Of a stretch of DNA of 64,000 bases, positions 51,253 to 60,121 are shown one piece after another. Positions within the stretch are counted from its first letter, which is position 1. Each line of letters begins with the position of its first letter. A program made the position numbers and the translations under genes. Origin of the DNA: Bradyrhizobium sp. LHD-71 (GTDB lineage: Bacteria > Pseudomonadota > Alphaproteobacteria > Rhizobiales > Xanthobacteraceae); assembly GCF_031157255.1 (NCBI RefSeq), contig NZ_JAVIFX010000002.1, positions 186,001 to 250,000 of the forward strand, in the 5' to 3' direction. Under the pieces are notes generated by a model that saw nothing but the letters and a program-made list of their open reading frames with translations, was not told the origin of the DNA and did not search any database.

Positions 51253-52448
51253 CAGCCGCGCCCGCATCGCGGACCGTCGTCGTCGCCGGTGCAGGCATTG
51301 GAGGTCTGACGGCGGCGATCGCACTGGCCGAGCAACGCTTTCACGTCATCGTTCTCGAAAAGGCTCCACAGCTCGACCAGGCGGGTGCCGGCATCCAGCT
51401 GTCGCCCAACGCCAGCAGCGTGTTGCTCCGGCTCGGCCTCGAGAAACATCTCGCCGACCATGTCGTCACGCCGGACGACATCTCCATCATCGCCGCACGA
51501 AGCGGCAGACCGATCGTGCGCATCCCTCTCGGCGCCTCGGCACAAACCCGGTATGGGGCGCCGTACTGGATCATTCATCGTGCGGATCTGCAGGCCGCAC
51601 TGCTCAGGCGCGCGCGAGAAAATCCCGACATCGACCTACAGCTGGACGCCCCCTTCGAGGATGTCTCGCTTCATGCGAGCGGCGTGACCGTGATCAACCG
51701 CGAGGCGCAGCAGCAGACGAGCCGACGGGCGGTGGCACTGGTCGGTGCCGACGGCGTCTGGTCCAATGTCCGCCATCAGCATTTCGGCGGCGTGCCTGCA
51801 TCCCTTTCCGGCCACGTTGCCTGGCGCGGCACTGTCGATGCCTTCAAGCTGCCGCGCGACGTCAGCCAGAACCGGATCACACTCTGGCTCGGCGCCGGCG
51901 CACACCTCGTCGCGTATCCGGTGCGCGGCGGCGCGCTGATCAATATCGTCGCCATCGTCGCCGGACACTGGGACCGGCCGGGCTGGAACGAGGCCGGCGA
52001 CGCCAGCGAGATCGCCGCCGAATTCGCCTCGCGCGGCTGGTCTGCCGGCGCGCGCAAGATCGTCGAGGCTGCCGACAACTGGCGGAAGTGGGCCCTGTTC
52101 ACGGTCGAGGGCGCCGGGCTTGCAAAGGGTCCGGTCGCGCTCCTGGGCGACGCCGGCCATGCGATGCTGCCGTTCGCGGCCCAGGGCGCAGCGATGGCGA
52201 TCGAGGATGCTGCCGTATTGGCCGATTGCCTCGTGCGCCAACCCGACGCGGCCACCGAGGCGTTCCGCCGTTACGCCGCCCAGCGGCAGACGCGCGTCGC
52301 ACAGGTGCGGCGCACCACGTGGCAGGCGGGGGCAATCTATCACCTGCCGGCGCCGGTCGCGCTCGCGCGCAATCTGTCGATGAAGCTTCTCGGCGGCCGA
52401 CGGCTGCTGTCGCAGCGCGACTGGATCTACGACTGGCGGCTCGCGTGA
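51225..52448 (+). CDS. FAD-dependent aromatic monooxygenase
   Basis: The 407-residue protein is a class A flavoprotein monooxygenase, like salicylate and 3-hydroxybenzoate hydroxylases. It has the FAD dinucleotide fold VVVAGAGIGGLTAAIAL, the DG motif GADGVWSNVR and the GD motif LLGDAGHAMLPFAAQGA. The GTG start at 51225 overlaps the zinc-finger gene by 28 bases; a CTG start near 51249 cannot be excluded. The substrate is unknown, with no aromatic-catabolic neighbours. Confidence 0.9.
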   Translation: MRPEGQGSLTAAPASRTVVVAGAGIGGLTAAIALAEQRFHVIVLEKAPQLDQAGAGIQLSPNASSVLLRLGLEKHLADHVVTPDDISIIAARSGRPIVRIPLGASAQTRYGAPYWIIHRADLQAALLRRARENPDIDLQLDAPFEDVSLHASGVTVINREAQQQTSRRAVALVGADGVWSNVRHQHFGGVPASLSGHVAWRGTVDAFKLPRDVSQNRITLWLGAGAHLVAYPVRGGALINIVAIVAGHWDRPGWNEAGDASEIAAEFASRGWSAGARKIVEAADNWRKWALFTVEGAGLAKGPVALLGDAGHAMLPFAAQGAAMAIEDAAVLADCLVRQPDAATEAFRRYAAQRQTRVAQVRRTTWQAGAIYHLPAPVALARNLSMKLLGGRRLLSQRDWIYDWRLA

Positions 52449-52455
52449 CTGTGCA

Positions 52456-52857
52456 TCAATAGGCGCGACTGCGGCCCGCGGCAGGCGCTGCCGGCGATCG
52501 AGATGCCGATCCCGGATTGGCGGGCTGGCTTTCGGTGCAGCGGTTTCGCTCCCACGCGGCATTGGCCGCCTTGAGCGTGCCTTGTGCGGACAGGTAGTCC
52601 GGCCGGTACGCAACTTCGGAGACGATCGATCCCGCAGGCCCGCCTTCGGCTTTCCGCATGAGGCCCCGCAGCTCCTCCACCCGCTGGGCCGCACTGGTGC
52701 GCACTGGGGCGAGTTGCTGGCAGTCGTACATCGCATAGCGCGCCGGGTCGACGAAGAACGTCGACTCGTCCACCGTCGTGGTGGCGCAGCCACCGAGCAT
52801 CGCTCCTGACGCCATCAGCACAAGAACGCGCGCTATTCTCTTTGTCGTGAGGGACAT
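52456..52857 (-). CDS. Putative lipoprotein
   Basis: This 133-residue protein has a lipoprotein signal (VLVLMASGAMLGGCA, lipobox LGGC). A short helical domain follows with ARYAMYDCQQLAPVRT and RVEELRGLMRKAEGG, then a proline/serine/alanine-rich tail. The function is unknown. It is convergent with the monooxygenase gene, eight bases apart. Confidence 0.75.
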   Translation of the reverse strand: MSLTTKRIARVLVLMASGAMLGGCATTTVDESTFFVDPARYAMYDCQQLAPVRTSAAQRVEELRGLMRKAEGGPAGSIVSEVAYRPDYLSAQGTLKAANAAWERNRCTESQPANPGSASRSPAAPAAGRSRAY

Positions 52858-52947
52858 GTTTCAACTGTTACAGGAGCATCGTTGACGGGCTGTAAAGCAA
52901 CGACGGGTGTCGACAATGTGGCTGCTCTGCGCCGCCCCGCCCCCGCA

Positions 52948-54234
52948 TTACCTGCCGAGCAGCACCCGCGGTAGCCACAATGTCAGTTCGGGAAGATAGG
53001 TGACCAGCCCGAGTACGATCAGCATCGGCACGTAGAACAGCATGATGCTCCGCGAGACGGCCTCCATCGAAACCTTGCCGATGGCGCAGCCGACGGCGAG
53101 CGTCGGGCCGACCGGCGGCGTCAGCAGGCCGATGCCGAGGTTGAAGATCATGATGATGCCGAAATGCACCGGATCGATGCCGAATTTAGCGATCACCGGC
53201 AGGAACACCGGCGTGCAAATCAGTAGCATCGGCGCGAGGTCCATGAACGTGCCGAGAAACAACAGCAGGAGGTTGATGTAGAGCAGAAAGGTGTACTTGT
53301 CGCTCGCCACTGTGGAGAAGAACTCCGAGGCCAGCGCCGGAATGCGCATCAACGCCATCATGTAGCCGAACGCGACCGAGAAGCCGATCATGATCATCAC
53401 CATGCCGACCGTGCGGACGACACGGCCGATCATGTGCGGCAGCTCGCTCCATTTGTAGCTGCGATAAATGAACATCGTGACGAAGAACGCCCAGACGCAG
53501 GCGACCGCGGCGCTTTCGGTCGGCGTGAAGATGCCGGACAGGATGCCGCCCATGATGATCACCACGGTGACGAGACCCCAAACAGAATCCACCGCAATCC
53601 AGAGCGCCTTCCGCAATGGGACGCGCTCGCCCTTCGGCAGGTCGTTGCGGTAGGCATAGATCAGCACCAGCCCCATCAGCGACAGGCCAAGCAGCAGGCC
53701 CGGGATCACGCCACCCATGAACAGGTGCGCCACCGAAACGCTGCCGCCGGCGGCCAGCGAATAGATCACCATGTTGTGCGACGGCGGAATCAGCAGCGGC
53801 TGTAGTGCGCCGGAGATCGTCACATTGACCGCGAACAGCCGCGGATAACCGGCCTTGACCATCTGCGGGATCATCACCGAGCCGATCGAGGCAGTATCGG
53901 CGACCGAGGAGCCTGAGATGCAGCCGAACATGGTGGAGGCGACGATGTTGACGAGCGCCAGTCCGCCGCGAATGAAGCCGACAAAGACCTTCGCTAGATC
54001 GATGATGCGGCTAGCCATGCCTCCCTCGCCCATGATGGCGCCCGCAAGGATGAAGAACGGGATCGCCAACAGCGGGAAGTCATCCATGCCGTCGGAGGTC
54101 TTGAGCGCGATCGCCTCCAGCGGAATGCCCATCCAGAGCGCTGCCGCAATCGCCGCCAGGCCCAGCGCATAAGCAACCGGCATGCCCAGCAGACAGAGCG
54201 CCGTGAACGATCCGATCAGTACCAGCGCATCCAT
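52948..54234 (-). CDS. dctM: TRAP transporter large permease (DctM)
   Basis: This 428-residue integral membrane protein is the DctM large subunit of a TRAP transporter. It drives sodium-coupled uptake of organic acids delivered by DctP. Family hallmarks include IPFFILAGAIMGEGGMASRI, GCISGSSVADTASIGSVMIP and GLLTPPVGPTLAVG. About 12 hydrophobic spans are visible. It is third in the operon dctP-dctQ-dctM. Confidence 0.95.
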   Translation of the reverse strand: MDALVLIGSFTALCLLGMPVAYALGLAAIAAALWMGIPLEAIALKTSDGMDDFPLLAIPFFILAGAIMGEGGMASRIIDLAKVFVGFIRGGLALVNIVASTMFGCISGSSVADTASIGSVMIPQMVKAGYPRLFAVNVTISGALQPLLIPPSHNMVIYSLAAGGSVSVAHLFMGGVIPGLLLGLSLMGLVLIYAYRNDLPKGERVPLRKALWIAVDSVWGLVTVVIIMGGILSGIFTPTESAAVACVWAFFVTMFIYRSYKWSELPHMIGRVVRTVGMVMIMIGFSVAFGYMMALMRIPALASEFFSTVASDKYTFLLYINLLLLFLGTFMDLAPMLLICTPVFLPVIAKFGIDPVHFGIIMIFNLGIGLLTPPVGPTLAVGCAIGKVSMEAVSRSIMLFYVPMLIVLGLVTYLPELTLWLPRVLLGR

Positions 54235-54243
54235 CGCTTCAGC

Positions 54244-54762
54244 TCACTCCGTGGAGATGATGTTTGGATCGTCGGGATCCGGCGGCGGCGGAAACCAGTC
54301 ACCCTTCATGAAGCGCTCGATGATGAAGAGGATAGTGATGAAGCCGACGATGGGCACCGGCAGGTAGGACACGCCGACCGAGACGACCGGAAACTCGGCG
54401 ATGCTCTGGTGCCAGGTCCGCTGCACCAGACGGATGCCGTACCAGAGCAGGAACAGGTTGGTTGCGAGCATCGCAAGCTCAATGAAGATGCCGAGCAGCG
54501 TGCGCGGCAGGCCGCGCAGTGCGCTCGGCAGCAGGCCGACGCCGATATGCATGTGCTCGCGATAGCAGACGACCGCGGAGAGGAACGACAGCACGATCAT
54601 CAGCAGGATCGCCATCGGCTCCGGCCACGACGATGCGCTGTTCAGCACGTACCGGGTGAAGACACCGTAAGGAATGATGATGACGATGACGACCAGAGCG
54701 ACGCCGGCGATGAACACGCAGGCGCGGTGCAGGACATCCATTGCGTTGAAGTAAGCTTGCAT
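54244..54762 (-). CDS. dctQ: TRAP transporter small permease (DctQ)
   Basis: This 172-residue protein is the four-span DctQ subunit. Visible motifs are VLHRACVFIAGVALVVIVII at span 1, GVFTRYVLNSASSWPEPMA and LLMIVLSFLSAVVCYREHMHIGV (in parts). ATG 54762 starts a family-like N-terminus. It begins 87 bases after dctP and ends nine bases before dctM. The C-terminal tail FPPPPDPDDPNI is proline-rich. Confidence 0.93.
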   Translation of the reverse strand: MQAYFNAMDVLHRACVFIAGVALVVIVIIIPYGVFTRYVLNSASSWPEPMAILLMIVLSFLSAVVCYREHMHIGVGLLPSALRGLPRTLLGIFIELAMLATNLFLLWYGIRLVQRTWHQSIAEFPVVSVGVSYLPVPIVGFITILFIIERFMKGDWFPPPPDPDDPNIISTE

Positions 54763-54849
54763 ACGTCTGCCCGCACTCGAAGCCATCCAAGATAGCTTCG
54801 GCCGGCCCCGCGATGCGAAGCCGGCCGAAGCCCGCCCATGGCGCCCCTG

Positions 54850-55842
54850 CTATTTCACCGCCTGGATGCGCTCGATCAGCGTCTTGTGCGCTCCGCCGTA
54901 CTTGTCCCACACCGGCTTCACCGCATCCTGGAATGGCTTGCGGTCGGCCACCTCGTTGATCTCGACGCCGGCGTCCTTCATGCGCTTGATCGATTCATTC
55001 TCGCGCTCGTACCAGAGCTTGCGCTGCTCCTGCTGCGCTTCCTTGGCGAGCTTGCCGATCAGCGCCTGATCGTCCTTCGACAGCTTCTCCCAGCTGACCT
55101 TGGAAAACACCAGAAGCTCAGGGATCATCAGGTGTCCGGTCTTGGAAAAATACTTCGCGTACCGGTAGTGCTGGCCTGAGTCGTAGCTCGGCTCGTTGTT
55201 TTCCGCGCCGTCGACCACGCCGGTCTGCATCGCGTTGATCAGCTGGTCGAAGCCCATCGCCACCCCGTTGCCGCCGAGCGAGTTCATCGTCTCGACGAAC
55301 AGCGGATTTCCCATCATGCGGATCTTGAGACCCTTGAGGTCCTCGAGCTTGGCGATCGGCTTCTTGGAATTGTAGACGTGGCGGCTCCCGGCGTTCATGT
55401 AACAGAGCCCGATCAGGCCTGCGGTCGGATGATCGGAAAGCTTCTTCAGCAGTTCGTCGCCGATCGGCCCGTCGATGACCTTCTCCATATGCGCGGCGTC
55501 GCGGAAGACAAACGGCAGATTGAAGACATTGAACTCGCCCACAAGCGGTCCCATCGGCCCGACGGAGATGCGCGCAAGCTGCAGCGCGCCGACCTGGGCC
55601 TGCTCGATCATCTCCTTTTCGCCGCCGAGTTGCATCGCCGGGAACATCTGGATCGAGATGCGTCCGTTGGTGGCCGCATCGAGCTTCTTGCCCATCCGCT
55701 CGACCGCCTCGACGGTCGGGTAGCCGAGCGGGTGAACGTCGGTCGCCTTGAGCACGAGCTTTGCTTGCGCGAAAGCAGGTGCGCCGATCGCGCCGGCTGC
55801 GGTCGCCGCCGCGCCGAGCATGAGAAAATCGCGTCGTTTCAC
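54850..55842 (-). CDS. dctP: TRAP transporter solute receptor (DctP), Tat-type signal
   Basis: This 330-residue periplasmic receptor of the DctP family starts with a twin-arginine-like signal, VKRRDFLMLGAAATAAGAIG, cleaved near AFAQ. Core motifs are KIRMMGNPLFVETMNSLGGN and DGAENNEPSYDSGQHY, in which the arginine typically binds the ligand carboxylate. The GTG start at 55842 has GGGAGAGC upstream. Association with a uronate-dehydrogenase-like gene suggests sugar-acid ligands such as uronates; that is inference. Confidence 0.93.
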   Translation of the reverse strand: MKRRDFLMLGAAATAAGAIGAPAFAQAKLVLKATDVHPLGYPTVEAVERMGKKLDAATNGRISIQMFPAMQLGGEKEMIEQAQVGALQLARISVGPMGPLVGEFNVFNLPFVFRDAAHMEKVIDGPIGDELLKKLSDHPTAGLIGLCYMNAGSRHVYNSKKPIAKLEDLKGLKIRMMGNPLFVETMNSLGGNGVAMGFDQLINAMQTGVVDGAENNEPSYDSGQHYRYAKYFSKTGHLMIPELLVFSKVSWEKLSKDDQALIGKLAKEAQQEQRKLWYERENESIKRMKDAGVEINEVADRKPFQDAVKPVWDKYGGAHKTLIERIQAVK

Positions 55843-56001
55843 GTTTGCTCTCCCTTGATCTGCACCGTTTCTGTCCAGAGTTTCTGTCCGGACCATCCGG
55901 CGGCTTCACGACGCTTCGTCGTCGCGGCCGCTTCTATTTGCAGTCTCTGCCAATTCGTGCTGTCGATACCTTGCTCCGAAAATATCGTAATGCTAGAAAT
56001 T

Positions 56002-56018
56002 TGTACGATGACCGTACA
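56002..56018. promoter_or_regulatory. Inverted repeat overlapping the FadR-type regulator start
   Basis: TGTACG-ATGAC-CGTACA is a perfect 6-5-6 palindrome. FCD-type GntR proteins bind such TGTAC/GTACA-like dyads. It overlaps the chosen ATG at 56008 and lies about 160 bases upstream of dctP. This suggests autoregulation and control of the transporter. Confidence 0.55.
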
Positions 56019-56784
56019 TCCTGAAAAGCTACCAGCAAGCAGTAAACCTGACAAGGTCGCGCTGCTGACCCCGCTGCGTCCGGTTCGCAACCGGACGTCT
56101 GAAGTGATCGACCGCATTTCCAACGAGATCGCCAGCGGCCGGCTGAAGCCCGGGGCGCGTTTGCCGACCGAGCAGGAAATGATGAGCGCGATGGGCGTCA
56201 GCCGCACCGTGGTGCGCGAGGCCGTCTCCGCGCTGAAGGCGGACGGACTCGTGATCACGCGTCAGGGCGCCGGCGCGTTCGTCGCACCAGATCGGGCGCG
56301 CGTGCCGTTCCGTATTGATCCCGACGGGCTTTCGTCGATCGCCGATGTCATCAGCGTCATGGAGCTTCGTCTTGCGGTGGAGATCGAGGCTGCGGCGCTT
56401 GCGGCCGAACGGGCGACCGCGCAGCACTTGCGCGCAATCGACCGGTCGCTGGGCGACATCGATCGCGCGATCCGCCGCGGTGATGCGGCGGTCTCGGAGG
56501 ATTTCGCGTTTCATCGCGCGATCGCCGAGGCCACTGCCAATCCGCACTATGCCGAGTTTCTGCGCTTTCTCGGCCGGCACGTGATCCCGCGGCAGAGCGT
56601 ACGCGCGACCGTAACCACCGGCGCCGAGCAGACGACATATCTGAAAAAGATCCAAGGCGAGCACCGGCAAATCGGGTCGGCGATCCGCGCGCGCGATCCG
56701 GCCGCCGCGCGCCGTACGATGCGGATGCATCTCGGCAACAGCCTGGTGCGTTATCGGCGGCTCGCCAAGCTGGCCGGCATGTAG
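56008..56784 (+). CDS. GntR/FadR-family (FCD) transcriptional regulator
   Basis: This 258-residue regulator has a winged helix-turn-helix (LPTEQEMMSAMGVSRTVVRE near residues 50-70, then GAGAFVA). A C-terminal FCD helical domain follows with metal-type residues in MELRLAVEIEAA, DFAFHRAIAEAT and EHRQIGSAI. Such proteins control sugar-acid genes (UxuR/LldR type). It diverges from the TRAP operon and is followed after 32 bases by the dehydrogenase gene. An in-frame ATG at 55990 is an alternative start. Confidence 0.9.
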   Translation: MTVHPEKLPASSKPDKVALLTPLRPVRNRTSEVIDRISNEIASGRLKPGARLPTEQEMMSAMGVSRTVVREAVSALKADGLVITRQGAGAFVAPDRARVPFRIDPDGLSSIADVISVMELRLAVEIEAAALAAERATAQHLRAIDRSLGDIDRAIRRGDAAVSEDFAFHRAIAEATANPHYAEFLRFLGRHVIPRQSVRATVTTGAEQTTYLKKIQGEHRQIGSAIRARDPAAARRTMRMHLGNSLVRYRRLAKLAGM

Positions 56785-56816
56785 CCGCACACCGTTCGAA
56801 CTTGAGGAGACCGACG

Positions 56817-57623
56817 ATGAAGCGCGTTCTGATGACCGGAGCAGCGGGCGGCATCGGCACGATGCTCACGCCGATGTTGCGCAGCATCTATCCCGAACTG
56901 CTCTTGTCCGACATCAGAAGGCCGCAAGGCGCCTCCGACAGCAGCTTCGTCACCGCCGATCTGACGAAATTCGACGAGGTCGCGAAGGCCTGTGACGGCA
57001 TCGACGGTATTCTGCACTTCGGTGGCCACTCGATCGAGGGTACGTGGGACCAGATCCGCACCGCCAATATCGAGGGCTGCTACAATCTGTTCGAAGCCGC
57101 ACGTACCAAAGGCGTCAAGCGCATCCTCTTCGCCTCCTCCAATCATGCCATCGGCTTTTATCCGCGGACCACGCACATCGGCACCAATGTCACGCCTCGC
57201 CCCGACAGCCGCTACGGCGTCTCGAAAGTGTTCGGCGAAGCGCTTGGCGCGCTCTATGCCGAGAAGCATGGCATCGGTGTCACCTCGCTGCGCATCGGCA
57301 ATGTGGGTCTCAAGCCGCTCGACCACCGCCGCCTCTCGATCTGGCTGCATCCGGATGACCTGCTGCAGCTTTGCCGCATCGCCCTGGAGCATCCGGACAT
57401 TCGCAATGAAGTGTTCTATGGCGCCTCGCTGAACGAACGCACATGGTGGGACAACTCCGCCGCTTACCGTTTCGGCTACAGGCCCAAACATCGTGCCGAG
57501 GATCATCGCGATTATGCGCTCGCCGAACAGGCGAAATTGCCCGCAGATCCGGTCGGAGATTTCTATCAAGGCGGAACGTTCTGCTCGGCGGAGTACTCGG
57601 CATCGGCCGAGGATGTCTGGTGA
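56817..57623 (+). CDS. NAD-dependent uronate dehydrogenase-like SDR enzyme
   Basis: This 268-residue short-chain dehydrogenase of the extended type has a Rossmann start MTGAAGGIGTMLTPML and catalytic YxxxK in SRYGVSKVFGE. ILFASSNHAIGFYPRT matches uronate dehydrogenases closely, as does the C-terminal WWDNSAAYRFGYRPKHRAE. Those enzymes oxidise galacturonate or glucuronate to aldaro-lactones. AGGAG precedes ATG 56817. With the TRAP transporter and GntR protein it suggests uptake and oxidation of sugar acids. Further pathway genes are not in the window. Confidence 0.86.
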   Translation: MKRVLMTGAAGGIGTMLTPMLRSIYPELLLSDIRRPQGASDSSFVTADLTKFDEVAKACDGIDGILHFGGHSIEGTWDQIRTANIEGCYNLFEAARTKGVKRILFASSNHAIGFYPRTTHIGTNVTPRPDSRYGVSKVFGEALGALYAEKHGIGVTSLRIGNVGLKPLDHRRLSIWLHPDDLLQLCRIALEHPDIRNEVFYGASLNERTWWDNSAAYRFGYRPKHRAEDHRDYALAEQAKLPADPVGDFYQGGTFCSAEYSASAEDVW

Positions 57624-57631
57624 TAGCGAAG

Positions 57632-59314
57632 CTACCGGCCGATACCGAAGCGTACGCCGGCCTTCGCTAGTCCGCCGGCAAGTCCGATCGGCGTGCCATC
57701 GGCGCGCCAGCAGGCGGCGCCTGACATTGTGCCATCGTCGTGGAATTCGATGCCGTTCATCCCGCCAGCCACCGTCGCTGCCGGCAGCACATCATGGCCG
57801 CGTTCCTTGAGCTGCGCCCGCACGCTGTCCGGCACGGCCAGCTCGACCTCAAGCGCGTTGCCTTCGGTCCAGACCCGTGGCGCTTCGACTGCCTCCTGCA
57901 GGCTCATGCCGTGATCGATCAGGTTGACCAGCGCCTGGAACGCGCTCGGAAAGATACGCTTTCCGCCAGGCAGGCCGAAGGCGTAGACGATCCGTCCCTC
58001 ACGCAGCGCCATCATCGGTGACATCGAGGTGGTGACGCGTTTGCCGGGCTGGACCGACAGCGCGCGCCCCGGTCGCGGATCGAACAAGTTCATGTAGTTG
58101 TTCGGCACCACCCCGAGGCCCGGGATCATGATCTTTGCGCCGAACAGGTTGTTGATCGTCTGCGTGGTCGCGACCACGTTGCCGAAGGCGTCAGCCGCGG
58201 TCATATGCGTGGTGTAGGCACTTTCGAACTGCTTGACGCCTGCGCCCCAGCGTTGCGCCCGCTTCGGATCGATAGCTCCGCGACGCTCGTCCGCATAATC
58301 CTTCGACGTCAGACGGGCGACCGGCACGTCGATGAAGTCGGGATCCCCACTCGCGGCCGCGCGATCCGCGAACGCGATTTTCAACACCTCGGCAAGCAGA
58401 TGGATCGTCTCGGCCGTGCCGAACCCCATGCTGCGGACATCGTAACCTTCGAGGATATTGAGCATCTGCGCGATGTGAACGCCAGAGGCTGCAGGCGGTG
58501 GCGGACCGAGAATGTCCCAGCCGCGATAGCTCGCTTTGATCGGCTGCCGCTCGACGGTCTTGTACCACCGGAGATCATCGTGAGTGATGAAGCCGCCATG
58601 CTGCTTCATGTAATCGACGAGAATGTCGCCGAGCGGTCCGGAATAGAGCGCCGCCTCACCTTCGCGCGCGATCGTCCTCAGCGTTTCAGCATACTCGGCC
58701 TGGACGACCCGCTCGCCGGGCTTCAGTGGCACGCCTTCCGGCAGATAAATCTTCGCGATCGGCTTGTCCTTCGCCAGATCGGTTGCAGCGTCGGTGATGC
58801 ATTCATGCAGGTAGGGCGTCGCCGGATATCCACGCGCGGCGTGCTTGATTGCCGGCTGCATCACGTCGGCAAGACTCATGGTCCCAAACCGACGCAACGT
58901 CTCGCACCAGGCCTTCAAGGAGCCCGGCGCGCCGACCGACTTCGGGCCGACCAGGTTTTCATCGCCGACGGTGTCGAACACGTCATGCGCTGATCCCGGC
59001 TTTGAGCGATAGGCGTCCGGCTTTACCGCCAGCGGCACCGTGCTCTGCCCGTCGATGAACCGGTGGCTGCCGTCGGCGAGGCGGACATGCGCCATGCCGC
59101 CGCCGATGATGCCGACCATCATCGGCTCGACCACGGTCAGCGTGAACAGCGTCGCGATCGCGGCATCGACTGCGTTGCCGCCGGCGGCGAGCATCTCGGC
59201 ACCCGCAGCCGAAGCGAGCGGGTGGTTGCTCACCACCATGCCGCGGCTGCCCGAGGCGGTCTTCTTCTGGCAGGTGAAGATGGTACCTGCCCGGCTCCGC
59301 CAGTCTTTCGTCAT
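57632..59314 (-). CDS. ggt: Gamma-glutamyltransferase family protein
   Basis: This 560-residue Ntn-hydrolase precursor is cleaved before a threonine. TTHMTAADAFGNVVATTQTI near residue 368 holds the nucleophile, and the family stretch MVGIIGGGMAHVRLADG lies near 66. The C-terminal region GLPGGKRIFPSAFQALVNL is conserved. No signal peptide is evident, unlike periplasmic GGT, so it may be a cytoplasmic acylase-type member. It is convergent with the uronate gene, nine bases apart. Confidence 0.9.
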   Translation of the reverse strand: MTKDWRSRAGTIFTCQKKTASGSRGMVVSNHPLASAAGAEMLAAGGNAVDAAIATLFTLTVVEPMMVGIIGGGMAHVRLADGSHRFIDGQSTVPLAVKPDAYRSKPGSAHDVFDTVGDENLVGPKSVGAPGSLKAWCETLRRFGTMSLADVMQPAIKHAARGYPATPYLHECITDAATDLAKDKPIAKIYLPEGVPLKPGERVVQAEYAETLRTIAREGEAALYSGPLGDILVDYMKQHGGFITHDDLRWYKTVERQPIKASYRGWDILGPPPPAASGVHIAQMLNILEGYDVRSMGFGTAETIHLLAEVLKIAFADRAAASGDPDFIDVPVARLTSKDYADERRGAIDPKRAQRWGAGVKQFESAYTTHMTAADAFGNVVATTQTINNLFGAKIMIPGLGVVPNNYMNLFDPRPGRALSVQPGKRVTTSMSPMMALREGRIVYAFGLPGGKRIFPSAFQALVNLIDHGMSLQEAVEAPRVWTEGNALEVELAVPDSVRAQLKERGHDVLPAATVAGGMNGIEFHDDGTMSGAACWRADGTPIGLAGGLAKAGVRFGIGR

Positions 59315-59364
59315 GTCTCCTGCCCCCGGCTCAGTGCTTAAAGTTCGCCGTAAGGGGCCGGCGC

Positions 59365-59751
59365 CTACTTGCCGTGGACGCGCGCCAGCTCCTCGGCGAG
59401 GCTCACAAACGCGTTCTGGAGCCGCTTGTCGCCCAGGGCTTGATAAGCCTCGAGCAGGCGGATCTCATTGCGTACCGTGAGCTGGTCGATCGTCTGGGAC
59501 GGCGCCTCGTCTTTTACCGCTGGCGCGGTCTCGCTGAAGAACGCCCCGACCGGCACCTCAAAAAGCTTTGCCAGTTCGGAAAGGCGCCCGGCGCCGACTC
59601 GGTTGGTACCCTTCTCGTACTTCTGGACTTGCTGAAAACTGACATTGAGCCGTCGCCCGACCTCCTCCTGCGACAGCTTATTCCTCAATCGCAAATTTCT
59701 GATGCGCGCGCCGACCGCGACGTCGACCTCATTGGCTGCCTTACCTGCCAC
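59365..59751 (-). CDS. Xre-family transcriptional regulator
   Basis: This 128-residue protein has an N-terminal Xre helix-turn-helix (IRNLRLRNKLSQEEVGRRLN and SFQQVQKYEKGTNRVGAGRL). A helical C-terminus follows with QLTVRNEIRLLEAYQAL. This is a common alphaproteobacterial type (phage-repressor-like). It follows the 95-residue unknown after 82 bases and could be part of that transcript. Confidence 0.9.
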   Translation of the reverse strand: MAGKAANEVDVAVGARIRNLRLRNKLSQEEVGRRLNVSFQQVQKYEKGTNRVGAGRLSELAKLFEVPVGAFFSETAPAVKDEAPSQTIDQLTVRNEIRLLEAYQALGDKRLQNAFVSLAEELARVHGK

Positions 59752-59833
59752 CTGAATCTCCCTGCCGAAAGGAACTCGCTTACCACAACTTTCGTGGATT
59801 TCCAGCCGATCCAGTGCCTGTCAATGCGGCATT

Positions 59834-60121
59834 TCAGTGCCGCACCACCGGCTCGGACACCATATCCTTCCGCAGCATGAGGTCCTCGCCGTCGCTGCCG
59901 GCCCGCACCTCCTGCTGGGCATGCCGGGCGCTGTCGAAAAAGGTGGCAAGCGCCTCGCGCGTTTCGGCCGGGGCGCCGGCCAGGGCACGAATGATCTTGA
60001 GCAGGTCCGGCTCCTGGACCCAGTAATACATCTCGATCAGCGCCGACCGCGGCACGTTCGACACAATGAATTCGACCGCCGAGTCCCAGTCCGGGGTGGA
60101 GATTTTTGTACCATTTCTCAT
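59834..60121 (-). CDS. Hypothetical protein (95 residues)
   Basis: This small soluble protein has a helical middle (RSALIEMYYWVQEPDLLKII, AETREALATFFDSARHAQQE) and a charged C-terminus. It is joined to the isochorismatase-like gene by an ATGA overlap, which supports its reality and co-translation. No known domain is seen. The number of acidic and aromatic residues suggests a protein-protein contact role; that is speculation. Confidence 0.65.
   Translation of the reverse strand: MRNGTKISTPDWDSAVEFIVSNVPRSALIEMYYWVQEPDLLKIIRALAGAPAETREALATFFDSARHAQQEVRAGSDGEDLMLRKDMVSEPVVRH

Noticed and set aside
53042-54367. Plus-strand frames opposite dctM and dctQ
   Set aside because: Antisense shadows of clear TRAP permease genes, methionine- and arginine-rich with no motif.
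55378-56007. N-terminal extension of the FadR-type regulator across dctP
   Set aside because: The frame is open, but it is antisense to dctP and has no domain. The FadR helix-turn-helix starts normally from the ATG at 56008.
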